From contig NZ_CP047200.1 of the NCBI RefSeq assembly GCF_030408675.1, positions 2,294,001 to 2,358,000 on the forward strand: a stretch of 64,000 nucleotides of DNA. The letters run 5' to 3'. This DNA is from Corynebacterium durum (GTDB lineage: Bacteria; Actinomycetota; Actinomycetes; Mycobacteriales; Mycobacteriaceae). The translations under genes were made by a program, and so were the position numbers. Below the pieces are notes generated by a model that was not told the origin of the DNA, ran no database searches, and saw only the letters and a program-made list of their open reading frames with translations. Shown here piece by piece: positions 50,985 to 58,694 of the stretch. Every line of letters begins with the position of its first letter. Position 1 is the first letter of the stretch.

Positions 50985-51018
50985 AAAAGCGCCTGCTACA
51001 TGTCTAGCAGACGCTTTT
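50985..51018 (-). terminator. Terminator of the tRNA-Asp/Phe transcript
   Basis: A 14-base stem with one mismatch (50985-50998 with 51005-51018) ending in T5 on the minus strand, just after tRNA-Phe. Confidence 0.82.
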
Positions 51019-51023
51019 AGGTG

Positions 51024-51096
51024 TGCCCAAGACCAGGATCGAACTGGTGACCTTCCACTTTTCAGGCGGATGCTCTACCGACTGAGCTACCTGGGC
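51024..51096 (-). tRNA. tRNA-Phe (GAA)
   Basis: A 73-base cloverleaf on the minus strand. Acceptor GCCCAGG with CTTGGGC, discriminator A, anticodon loop CTGAAAA giving GAA. It follows tRNA-Asp. Confidence 0.93.
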
Positions 51097-51129
51097 AGAG
51101 TTTGTGGTTTTTACTCCATGAAAACTCCG

Positions 51130-51203
51130 CGACCCTGACGGGACTTGAACCCGCGACCTCCGCCGTGACAGGGCGGCGCGCTAACCAACTGCGCCACAGG
51201 GCC
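51130..51203 (-). tRNA. tRNA-Asp (GTC), copy A
   Basis: A 74-base cloverleaf on the minus strand. Acceptor GGCCCTG with CAGGGTC, anticodon loop CTGTCAC giving GTC, discriminator G. It is identical, base for base, to the copy at 55663-55736, including one or two bases on each side. CATAAT seven bases upstream could be its own promoter. Confidence 0.94.
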
Positions 51204-51282
51204 AAAAAGATTATGCCTGGGTTGCCCCATCGCACGAGAAAAAACTTTACACAGGTGATAGGAATACTGGCAAACCGGCATG

Positions 51283-51630
51283 TCAATAGGCCATTTGCAC
51301 GAGCACTGCGGTTGCCAAGTGCACTGATGCAAGCGCCAAAGGTGCTACGACGGCACCGACGACGCGGCGTCGACACCCGATGGCGGCATCCAAGACCTGA
51401 ATGGTACCCGCAACTACAAGCCACGGGACCGCATGCTGAGCGGCGACGATGAGCACATATACCAAGCCTGCGCCGAAAGGAATGGCGCGGGCCGCATACA
51501 TGGCGGCGTAGTAGCGGGACCCCGCATCGGCAGGCGCACCCGATAGGAGCGTGGGCCGAGCCAAGGCCACTATGCCAAAAACAATGGTGACCATTGCCAT
51601 GACGGCATTGATGTCAATGATCCAGTTCAT
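51283..51630 (-). CDS. Small four-helix membrane protein, MarR-linked
   Basis: A 115-residue membrane protein with about four hydrophobic segments (DINAVMAMVTIVFGIVALA, AIPFGAGLVYVLIVAAQHAV, WLVVAGTIQVLDAAIG, VGAVVAPLALASVHLATAVL). It resembles the DUF4267 group in size and plan, but I cannot confirm the family. Its start overlaps the MarR stop by four bases, so it is probably controlled by that regulator. It lies inside the tRNA-Asp-flanked segment. Confidence 0.62.
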   Translation of the reverse strand: MNWIIDINAVMAMVTIVFGIVALARPTLLSGAPADAGSRYYAAMYAARAIPFGAGLVYVLIVAAQHAVPWLVVAGTIQVLDAAIGCRRRVVGAVVAPLALASVHLATAVLVQMAY

Positions 51631-52061
51631 TGGAGGTTACCTTCCATCGTGGTTAAGCACCGACGCAGCACCGCAATATCATGGTCAGATAGCCCGGCCA
51701 CGGCGCGGGCATTCACAGCGGCTGCGGCCTCGCGAGCTTGGCGTATGTCTTGTGTGGCTTCCGGGGCAAGCGAGACGACATGCCGCCGGGCATCTTCTGG
51801 GGATTTTGAGCGCACAATACGGCCCCGCTGCTCCAACCTGCGCAGAAGCTCCGTGAGCGTGGCGACGTCCATGCCGGTGCGTTTGGATATTTCTTTTTGG
51901 GAACTGCCCGGGTGCTCATAAATGTCCTGCAGGACAGCAAACTGCGCGGAGGTCATGCCGCCTGGGATTGTTGCCAACGCCGAGGTAAACGCGGCGTGAA
52001 ATTCACGGGCGAGGCGGTTGACCAGGAAACCCATGGATGTGGGGAGAAAATCAGGGGACAT
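51627..52061 (-). CDS. MarR-family transcriptional regulator
   Basis: A 144-residue MarR regulator with the usual winged helix: GGMTSAQFAVLQDIYEHPGS, ISKRTGMDVATLTELLRRLE, GRIVRSKSPEDARRHVVSLA. The ATG at 52061 is preceded at seven bases by TAGTAT, a likely -10 box, so the message is probably leaderless; the near-palindrome ATTCGTATACTAAT covers that box and is a likely self-operator. It is divergent from an ABC transporter operon. Confidence 0.85.
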   Translation of the reverse strand: MSPDFLPTSMGFLVNRLAREFHAAFTSALATIPGGMTSAQFAVLQDIYEHPGSSQKEISKRTGMDVATLTELLRRLEQRGRIVRSKSPEDARRHVVSLAPEATQDIRQAREAAAAVNARAVAGLSDHDIAVLRRCLTTMEGNLQ

Positions 52062-52062
52062 A

Positions 52063-52076
52063 ATTCGTATACTAAT
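52063..52076. promoter_or_regulatory. MarR promoter and likely operator
   Basis: ATTCGTATACTAAT is a palindrome with one mismatched pair, two bases upstream of the MarR start codon and overlapping the presumed -10 box. Confidence 0.55.
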
Positions 52077-52158
52077 TAATTTGAGGCGGATGGTCTAGGG
52101 GTGGACGAGTGCGCGCACAAAGCACGTGACTCATCACGCTCTGTCAAAAGCCCATATC

Positions 52159-52188
52159 CATGACAAAAGTCATGCCTTGCCCATGACA
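52159..52188 (+). promoter_or_regulatory. CATGACA repeats in the MarR/ABC divergent gap
   Basis: CATGAC-AAAA-GTCATG (52159-52174) is a perfect palindrome, and CATGACA recurs at 52182-52188. These may bind the response regulator encoded downstream or the MarR protein. Confidence 0.45.
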
Positions 52189-52232
52189 ACAGCTACGTGT
52201 CAGGCATAAGCTACCCGACAACACTAAAAAGT

Positions 52233-53135
52233 ATGAATACAGAAGTCATTCACGCACGCGACGTGATCAAGGAGTTCAGGGACCGTTCTAAAGGGACATT
52301 CCGCGCGGTCAACCAGGTGAACCTTGACATTAAGCAGGGAGAAATCATCGCCCTGCTAGGGCCAAACGGTGCCGGGAAATCGACGCTGATAGACATGATC
52401 CTAGGGCTGACCACACCGACAAGCGGGACGATACAAGCCTTTGGGTCGGCACCACGGCAGGCCATCGCGGCGTCGAAAATCGGGGCTGTTTTGCAAACCG
52501 GTGGGCTACTGGGAAACCTCACGGTATGGGAAACGGTGGCTATGATCGCCACCACCTTCCCCAACCCACAGCTGCCGGAAACCGTCCTCCGACGCACCAA
52601 TCTCAGCCACCTCGCCCGGCGGCGCGTGGCTAAATGCTCCGGTGGCGAGCAACAGCGGCTCCGCTTCGCCCTAGCACTACTGCCCGACCCGGACTTCCTC
52701 ATCCTCGATGAACCTACCGCAGGCATGGACGCGGGTGCCCGTCACGCTTTCTGGGAAACTATGCAGGAACAGGCTCAACACGGGAAAACCATTATGTTTG
52801 CCACCCACTACATAGAGGAAGCCCAGAACTTTGCCGAACGGATCGTCATGATGCGCTCCGGGCAGATCGTCGCCGATGACACAACGCATAAAGTTCGGTC
52901 GCGGGCGGGTGGGCGGACAGTATCGGCGACATTCCCGCCGGACTTTCCCACCGACCGTATTCCCGGCGTGGCATCACTAACCACAAACGGGAACCGCACG
53001 CTGTTGAATACCGGAGACTCCGACGCACTCCTGCGGCACCTCATCAACCACACCCCAGCCACAGACATCATGGTCAGCCAATCCTCGCTGGAAGATGTCT
53101 TCCTCAACCTCACATCCACGGAGACCGAGTCATGA
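52233..53135 (+). CDS. ABC exporter ATPase (drug/peptide type)
   Basis: A 300-residue ABC ATPase. Walker A is GPNGAGKST, the Q-loop lies in GAVLQTGGLLGNLT, the signature reads CSGGEQQRLRFALAL, Walker B is FLILDEPTAGMD and the H-loop FATHYIEEA. A C-terminal extension of about 70 residues follows, as in DrrA/CcmA-type exporters. ATG 52233 gives the family start NTEVIHARDVIKEF; the longer frame to 52197 is not favoured. It couples to the permease through an ATGA overlap. Confidence 0.88.
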   Translation: MNTEVIHARDVIKEFRDRSKGTFRAVNQVNLDIKQGEIIALLGPNGAGKSTLIDMILGLTTPTSGTIQAFGSAPRQAIAASKIGAVLQTGGLLGNLTVWETVAMIATTFPNPQLPETVLRRTNLSHLARRRVAKCSGGEQQRLRFALALLPDPDFLILDEPTAGMDAGARHAFWETMQEQAQHGKTIMFATHYIEEAQNFAERIVMMRSGQIVADDTTHKVRSRAGGRTVSATFPPDFPTDRIPGVASLTTNGNRTLLNTGDSDALLRHLINHTPATDIMVSQSSLEDVFLNLTSTETES

Positions 53136-53893
53136 ACACCCTGCGATACATGTCTTTTGACATTCGGCGTGCACTGAAAGAACCCACTGCACTGGCGGTA
53201 TCCATCGCATTGCCCTCCATACTGTTCATCGTGTTTGGAGCCAGCCAAAACGGAACGGACAGACCCATCAACGACGGCAACGTTGCCAGCTACGTGATGA
53301 TTGGGATGGCCGCCTACGGTGCCATCACCGGTGCAGTCGGCACCGTAGGTAGCATGGTTGTTGACGAAATTTCCGGCTGGGGCAGACAACTCGCCCTCAC
53401 CCCACTGCGCGCCTGGCAACGCATCATCGCACAGATAGCCACCACCATGTCGCGGGCCACGCTGGCCGTCATCGGCGTATTCTTGTGCGGCTATTTTGGC
53501 AGCGCCAGCATGCCGATCCGAGAATGGCTGGCGGCGGGTGTGCTCTCCATCATCGCGGTCATTCCCTTTAGCCTGTACGGATTGATCTTTGCCACGGCGT
53601 TCCGCTCCTCAGCAGCGGTGTCCTTGTCCACTCTGTCGGTTGTGCCTATGTCGTTCTTGGGCAATGCCTTCACACCCATGCCCGAATCGTTTATGCCATT
53701 CGCTAGGTTCACTCCGATCTATGGCAGCGTGTCACTTGCTCGCTACCCTATGACCGATGGCATGCAGGCTCTAAGCAGCGCCCCCTACACCGTGGATGAT
53801 CCGCTGTGGTACGCGCTGGTGAACATCGCAGCGTGGACCCTCATTTTTGCGCTCATCTGCACGCTCCTGTGGCGCCGCGACAAGGGCCGGTAG
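53132..53893 (+). CDS. ABC-2 type exporter permease
   Basis: A 253-residue permease with about six membrane helices of the ABC-2 type (SMVVDEISGWGRQLALTPLR is the conserved cytoplasmic loop). Next, SFLGNAFTPMPESFMPFARFTPIYG is the usual late loop. With the ATPase it forms an exporter, probably for an antimicrobial or a lipid-like toxin; the substrate is not known. It is followed by a two-component system, which suggests induction by cell-envelope stress. Confidence 0.85.
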   Translation: MNTLRYMSFDIRRALKEPTALAVSIALPSILFIVFGASQNGTDRPINDGNVASYVMIGMAAYGAITGAVGTVGSMVVDEISGWGRQLALTPLRAWQRIIAQIATTMSRATLAVIGVFLCGYFGSASMPIREWLAAGVLSIIAVIPFSLYGLIFATAFRSSAAVSLSTLSVVPMSFLGNAFTPMPESFMPFARFTPIYGSVSLARYPMTDGMQALSSAPYTVDDPLWYALVNIAAWTLIFALICTLLWRRDKGR

Positions 53894-53933
53894 AGGCCGG
53901 TATGGGCCGCTGAGGTTTCGATAGGCTGAAACC

Positions 53934-54989
53934 ATGTCCACACGCTACGTCCTACAAGCAGGCGTCTGGCTGATTTTCCTCACCTTATTCATCACGGACG
54001 TTTCCAACTCAGACCACAGCGCCGTCATCAAAACCACAAGCTACGCGTTGACGGTGCTGTTCATCGCCGTATACCTGCTAAGCATGATGATGCTCCGGCA
54101 TCCCGCATGGCGGTTACGCATTGATGTTGTGGCCTGGGTGGTGGTACTGCTCGCCATCACCGTCACGATAGGATGGCTGACCAGGCTTCCTTCCACCGCG
54201 ACCTTTGTGCCGTACATCATTGCGGTGATCCTGTATAAACTGGAATGGCGAATGATCATTCCTACGACGATCACCCTGCTCATCGCCTTGCCGCTGCTAA
54301 TCGTAGGATTGATCAACGATGACTATGGCCCCATCACGCTGGCCATTGTGGTCATGGTAATCATTGCGGGGCGCTACGGGGTGGAAGTGGACTTCGTCCG
54401 ACGAGACGTGGAACAGCAGCTTGCCATAGTGCAGGAACGCGAACGCGTGGCCCGCGACGTCCACGACGTGCTGGGGCACTCCCTCACCGTAATCAATCTG
54501 AAATCCGAACTCGCCCGCAAACTCATTGACCACGACCCCGAGCAGGCCCGGCGCGAAATCGAGGCAGTGGCTGAACTCAGTCGTTCCGCGCTTGGCGAAG
54601 CTCGCGCCACCGTCACTCACCTGCGCACACCTGATCTGGCACGCGAACTGGTGTCCGCCGCCGAGGCACTGGCTACCGCATCAATCCGCGCGACGGTTCC
54701 GGCACCTCACCACGCGACACGCATTCCTGACGACACCTCCCGCGTATTTGCCTGGGCCCTAAAGGAGGCCGTGACCAACGTGATCAGGCATTCGGGGGCC
54801 ACGCACTGCGTCGTCGAACTGGCCCCATCTCGCCTTGTTGTGCGTGACGACGGCCGCGGCTTCCGCAGCACTTACCGAGGAAACGGTCTCGGTGGGCTGG
54901 AAGCTCGGGTAGCGGAATCCGGCGGAACCCTGACCATCACCTCCGACTCATCTGGAACCGAACTGAACATCACCATGGACACGCCATGA
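53934..54989 (+). CDS. Sensor histidine kinase, NarL/DesK type
   Basis: A 351-residue membrane sensor with about five to six helices (residues 8-147) and very short outer loops, which points to a sensor of the membrane itself. The phospho-acceptor is His177 in RVARDVHDVLGHSL of the HisKA_3 domain, and the ATP-binding domain shows EAVTNVIRHSGA, DDGRGF and GNGLGGLEARV. The gene overlaps the response regulator by four bases. Its position after the exporter suggests that it controls it. Confidence 0.9.
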   Translation: MSTRYVLQAGVWLIFLTLFITDVSNSDHSAVIKTTSYALTVLFIAVYLLSMMMLRHPAWRLRIDVVAWVVVLLAITVTIGWLTRLPSTATFVPYIIAVILYKLEWRMIIPTTITLLIALPLLIVGLINDDYGPITLAIVVMVIIAGRYGVEVDFVRRDVEQQLAIVQERERVARDVHDVLGHSLTVINLKSELARKLIDHDPEQARREIEAVAELSRSALGEARATVTHLRTPDLARELVSAAEALATASIRATVPAPHHATRIPDDTSRVFAWALKEAVTNVIRHSGATHCVVELAPSRLVVRDDGRGFRSTYRGNGLGGLEARVAESGGTLTITSDSSGTELNITMDTP

Positions 54990-55591
54990 TCACTCTTCTC
55001 ATTGCTGACGATCAAGCCCTTGTTCGGGGCGCACTTGCAGCACTCCTCAACCTCGAAAAAGACCTCCAGGTGGTGGCGGAAGTCGGCTCCGGCACTGAGA
55101 TTGTTGCCGCCGCCCTGAAAGCACATGTTGACGTGGCGCTCATTGATATTGAGATGCCCGGCATGGACGGCATCACTGCCACCCAGGCACTCACTGACGC
55201 CCTCCCCACCTGTGCCACCATCATCGTGACTACCTTTGGACGACCCGGATACCTCAAACGTGCCGTCGCCGCAGGTGCCAAAGGATTCCTAGTGAAAGAC
55301 ACCCCACCACATCTACTTGCTGACGCCATCCGTCGAGTACACAGCGGACTCCGCGCCATTGACCCCGACCTGGCCGAGCAATCACTCTTCATGCCCGACA
55401 ACCCCCTCACAGCACGGGAAATGGACATCTGCCGTGCGGCTCTGAAAGCCAGTTCCATTACCGACATCGCGGCGCAGGTGGGGCTCAGTGCCGGGACGGT
55501 ACGCAACCATCTTTCCGCCATCATCGCCAAAACACAGGCACGTAACCACCACGACGCCGTGTACCTAGCACAGGAAAACGGTTGGTTATGA
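54986..55591 (+). CDS. Response regulator, NarL/FixJ type
   Basis: A 201-residue regulator with a receiver domain (Asp54 in ALIDIEMPGMDG, upstream acidic pair in IADDQ, Lys in FLVKDTPP) and a LuxR-type helix-turn-helix (LTAREMDICRAAL, ITDIAAQVGLSAGTVRNHLS). It is the partner of the kinase just upstream. Likely targets are the exporter genes before it. It is the last gene before the tRNA-Asp/Glu pair. Confidence 0.9.
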   Translation: MITLLIADDQALVRGALAALLNLEKDLQVVAEVGSGTEIVAAALKAHVDVALIDIEMPGMDGITATQALTDALPTCATIIVTTFGRPGYLKRAVAAGAKGFLVKDTPPHLLADAIRRVHSGLRAIDPDLAEQSLFMPDNPLTAREMDICRAALKASSITDIAAQVGLSAGTVRNHLSAIIAKTQARNHHDAVYLAQENGWL

Positions 55592-55607
55592 GGGTCGAAT
55601 GAGTAAC

Positions 55608-55622
55608 GGGGCGTCGACAAGC
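55608..55622 (-). repeat. Dispersed motif, variant copy (GGGGCGTCGACAAGC)
   Basis: A copy with one base changed in the core, 17 bases after the response regulator stop codon and next to the tRNA terminator. Confidence 0.5.
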
Positions 55623-55626
55623 AAAA

Positions 55627-55652
55627 ACCCTTCATGAGAAAACATGAAGGGT
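55627..55652 (-). terminator. Terminator of the tRNA-Glu/Asp transcript
   Basis: ACCCTTCATG (55627-55636) and its complement (55643-55652) form a ten-base stem; the minus strand then reads TTTTTGC. It ends the Glu-Asp tRNA transcript ahead of the island. Confidence 0.85.
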
Positions 55653-55662
55653 ATCTGTAGTG

Positions 55663-55736
55663 CGACCCTGACGGGACTTGAACCCGCGACCTCCGCCGTG
55701 ACAGGGCGGCGCGCTAACCAACTGCGCCACAGGGCC
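55663..55736 (-). tRNA. tRNA-Asp (GTC), copy B
   Basis: A 74-base cloverleaf on the minus strand, identical to copy A at 51130-51203. It follows tRNA-Glu and is followed by a terminator, so the next tRNA of the usual cluster (Phe) is no longer reached. Confidence 0.94.
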
Positions 55737-55767
55737 ATATAAAAACTGGCCTGTTGGCCAGTTCCTG

Positions 55768-55840
<73 letters not shown>

Positions 55841-56019
55841 GCGTCGCTTGTGGCGACTGCAAAGAACTATACGGAACCATCCACAATTGCGCAAATTTAG
55901 CCCTGACGTGCACTTTTATGAACAATGATACCCGTGGGAAATGTGGCACCATTACCGAAACTGGGCTACGGTTAGTAGGGAGAAACCAGCCTCCCGAGAA
56001 AAGAACATGTACAAGATAT

Positions 56020-57978
56020 ATGAGCACCTACAACAGCCAAAGAAACCCAAGTCCGGCCCGTGCCCGACATAGGAAAAAAAGCGAAGGTGCCTCAAACTAC
56101 GAGCTCATCTGGTCTTTTGCCAGACCACATCTCCCTATCCTGCTCGTAGGCGTGTTCTTCGGCCTGGTGGGAACAAGCATGGAACTAGCCATGCCCATGG
56201 CCACCAAATGGGTGCTGGACACTCTTGGTAAAGGACAATCCCTCGGCGGCCCCATCGCCATCCTGCTGGGACTCCTCGCCCTGGCCATTGTGGCGGGTTT
56301 CACCCAGGCCGCCATCCTGGGACGTGTCGCGGAAGGCATTGTGCTCGATGCCAGGATTTCACTGATCAACCGTTTTTTTCGGGCGAAACTCGAACAAATC
56401 CAAAACTTCACGTCGGGTGAGCTGGTCACCCGCGTGACCAGCGACACCGTGCTACTCAGGGAAGCAACAACCTCAAGCTTTCTCAACTTGGTCAACGGCA
56501 CTGTCTCTCTCGTAGGCACCATCGTGCTCATGGCGGTTCTCGACGTCCCGCTCCTGCTCAGCACCCTATCCGCACTGATCATCATCGGCGTGTTCCTTGG
56601 TGCACTCATGCCCCACATCGGTCGCGCACGAAAACGCGCCCAAGGCGCACTCGGCGAAGTCGGCGGCATGTTCGAAGGTGGCATGCGGGCCATCCGCACC
56701 GTCAAATCAAGCGGGGCTGAAGACCGCGAAATCGCCCGCATCTCCGACAAAGCCCAAGAATCCAACCGCTACGCAGTCCGCGCCGTATGGGTCTCCTCCG
56801 CCGTCGGAGTCGTGGCCAGCGGCGGTATCCAACTCGCCCTCATCGCCGTGCTTGGCGTCGGTGCCTGGCGCGTCAGCAACGGATCCATCGAAGTATCCAC
56901 CCTCGTGGCGTTCCTGCTCTACGCTTTCAACATCGTCCAACCCGTATCCAGCCTCACCATGGCTTTCACCGAAATCCAATCCGGCATGGCCGCCGCCGAA
57001 CGCATCCGAGAAACCGAAAAACTCGAACTCGAAGACCTGACCGGTCTCAGTTCCCACCGGCCACGGCCATTCACACGATCGGCGGGACCTGCAGATTCAA
57101 GGTCTACATCGGACCAGCTGGAGTTGGGGCGCGCGGAGCAACTGGAAAGGTCAGCACAGTCTGGACGGCCCGGGCGGTTGGCCGTGCCCGCCGGCCGGCC
57201 CATAGAAACCCACGGCGAACTAGAAAACCCAGCGCAAGACTCCGTGTTCTCCCTGCGCAATGTCACCGCCGGATACGCCAACGCCCAACGACCCGCCCTC
57301 AGAAACATCAGCATGGACGTGCCGCGATCCGGGCACGTCGCACTCGTCGGACCATCCGGCGCAGGCAAAACCACCATCTTCTCCCTGCTGCTCCGCTTCA
57401 TTGACCCCCAACGCGGCACTGTGGAAATGAACGGCATCCCCTACCACGACCTCAGCCTTAACGACGTCCGCTCACACATCGCCTACGTCGAACAAGAAAC
57501 CCCCATCATCAACGGCACCATTCGCGACAACGTGCTGTTCCGAGTAGTGGATGCCAGCGACGATGAAGTCTGGGACGCCCTCCGGGCAGTCCGCCTCGAC
57601 GAAAAAATCAGTGGACTCCCCGAAGGACTCGACACCCCAGTGGGCAGCACCAGCCTCTCCGGCGGGGAACGCCAACGCCTGGCCATCGCCCGCGCCCTCG
57701 TGCGCACTCCCGACGTCCTCCTCCTCGACGAAGCCACAGCCCAACTCGACGGCATCACCGAAGCCGCTATCCAAAACGTGATCTCCAAAGCCGCTTCAAC
57801 CGGCACCGTGATCACCATCGCACACCGACTTTCCACCGTTCTTGATGCCGACCAGATCATTGTGTTAGAAAACGGGCGCATACGAAACCGCGGCACCCAC
57901 CACGACCTGCTCAACAACGACGAGCTCTACCACGAATTCATCACCGCACTGAAGATCAGTGCCGAAGAAGGCCGATGA
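56020..57978 (+). CDS. ABC exporter, fused permease-ATPase
   Basis: A 652-residue half-exporter of the MsbA/MDR type. Six membrane helices lie in residues 20-300, with ARISLINRFFRAKLEQIQNF and SGELVTRVTSDT in the coupling loops. The ATPase domain has GPSGAGKTT, QETPIINGTIRDN, LSGGERQRLAIARAL and VLLLDEATAQLD. Between them is an unusual linker of about 60 residues (DNA near 57040-57230), Ser/Arg/Gly-rich and not like the family. ATG 56020 is chosen over 55918, whose extra residues are not conserved. Substrate unknown. Confidence 0.85.
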   Translation: MSTYNSQRNPSPARARHRKKSEGASNYELIWSFARPHLPILLVGVFFGLVGTSMELAMPMATKWVLDTLGKGQSLGGPIAILLGLLALAIVAGFTQAAILGRVAEGIVLDARISLINRFFRAKLEQIQNFTSGELVTRVTSDTVLLREATTSSFLNLVNGTVSLVGTIVLMAVLDVPLLLSTLSALIIIGVFLGALMPHIGRARKRAQGALGEVGGMFEGGMRAIRTVKSSGAEDREIARISDKAQESNRYAVRAVWVSSAVGVVASGGIQLALIAVLGVGAWRVSNGSIEVSTLVAFLLYAFNIVQPVSSLTMAFTEIQSGMAAAERIRETEKLELEDLTGLSSHRPRPFTRSAGPADSRSTSDQLELGRAEQLERSAQSGRPGRLAVPAGRPIETHGELENPAQDSVFSLRNVTAGYANAQRPALRNISMDVPRSGHVALVGPSGAGKTTIFSLLLRFIDPQRGTVEMNGIPYHDLSLNDVRSHIAYVEQETPIINGTIRDNVLFRVVDASDDEVWDALRAVRLDEKISGLPEGLDTPVGSTSLSGGERQRLAIARALVRTPDVLLLDEATAQLDGITEAAIQNVISKAASTGTVITIAHRLSTVLDADQIIVLENGRIRNRGTHHDLLNNDELYHEFITALKISAEEGR

Positions 57979-58007
57979 TTTTTTGAGGGATGGTTGGCGT
58001 GACTGGG

Positions 58008-58068
58008 AAATGTGCTTATGTTCAAGCACGAAAATGGAGTGTTTTCGAGCTTGAAGATAAGCACATTT
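58008..58068. repeat. Dispersed palindromic repeat, copy 2
   Basis: Arms 58008-58034 and 58042-58068 (27 bases, two mismatches) around a seven-base loop, 30 bases after the ABC exporter stop. It matches copy 1 at 23412-23466. The plus strand reads in one frame as CAYVQARKWSVFELEDKH and copy 1 as FAYAQAQKWGIFELERKQ, a curious likeness. Confidence 0.78.
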
Positions 58069-58118
58069 TCGTCTCACACAGCAGAGCGATCGGAAGATAC
58101 CAGCAAGAAAGAGCGTTG

Positions 58119-58670
58119 ATGTCCGCTACCCCTTGGAACCACAACATCGCCTATCACCCGTGGGTCATGCGGCACGCGCATGGCGACGTTCTTGATGTTG
58201 GCTGCGGCGACGGGCTGCTTGTTCGAAAACTATCTGCAACCTGCGCATCCGTGACGGGAATAGATCCGAATGTTACCGCCACGCTGCCCACCATCCAGAG
58301 CGCAACCTTCGACGACTTTTCGCCTGATCAGCTCTTTGACACCATCATCTTTGTCGCCTCACTGCACCACATGGACACGCGCTGCGCGCTCATTAAAGCA
58401 AAAAATATGCTGCGTCCCGGCGGTCAGATTCTTGTGGTTGGGTTGGCCCGCAACAGTTCTCTCATGGATTGGGCCATCTCAGGGGCGCTGCTCCCAGTGG
58501 TGAAAATAAGCTCCTACCTGCACAAAGAAACACACGACCCCGACATGCGCACAGCCGCGCCCACGCTCAACCTGCGCGACATCCGCAACATCGCCAACGA
58601 TGTACTGCCCGGCGCGCATATCCGCCGCGCCCTGTACTACCGTTACCTGCTGCGTTGGACCAAGTACTGA
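58119..58670 (+). CDS. SAM-dependent methyltransferase
   Basis: A 183-residue class I methyltransferase. Motif I is VLDVGCGDGLLVRKL, the acidic motif II follows as VTGIDPN, and FDTIIFVASLHHMD and LRPGGQILVVGL are motifs of the small-molecule methyltransferase fold. ATG 58119 has AAGAAAGAG before it; the frame runs on upstream through the repeat, which is chance. The substrate is unknown. Confidence 0.84.
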   Translation: MSATPWNHNIAYHPWVMRHAHGDVLDVGCGDGLLVRKLSATCASVTGIDPNVTATLPTIQSATFDDFSPDQLFDTIIFVASLHHMDTRCALIKAKNMLRPGGQILVVGLARNSSLMDWAISGALLPVVKISSYLHKETHDPDMRTAAPTLNLRDIRNIANDVLPGAHIRRALYYRYLLRWTKY

Positions 58671-58671
58671 C

Positions 58672-58686
58672 GGGGCGTCGATAAGC
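58672..58686 (-). repeat. Dispersed motif GGGGCGTCGATAAGC, intergenic copy
   Basis: A full-length copy that starts two bases after the methyltransferase stop codon and ends eight bases before the next start codon. Confidence 0.65.
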
Positions 58687-58694
58687 TGGAGGTC

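Noticed and set aside
57990..58118. An N-terminal extension of the methyltransferase through the palindromic repeat
   Set aside because: The methyltransferase family starts at 58119 with a ribosome binding site; the extension follows the repeat, which also occurs at 23412 with no gene after it.
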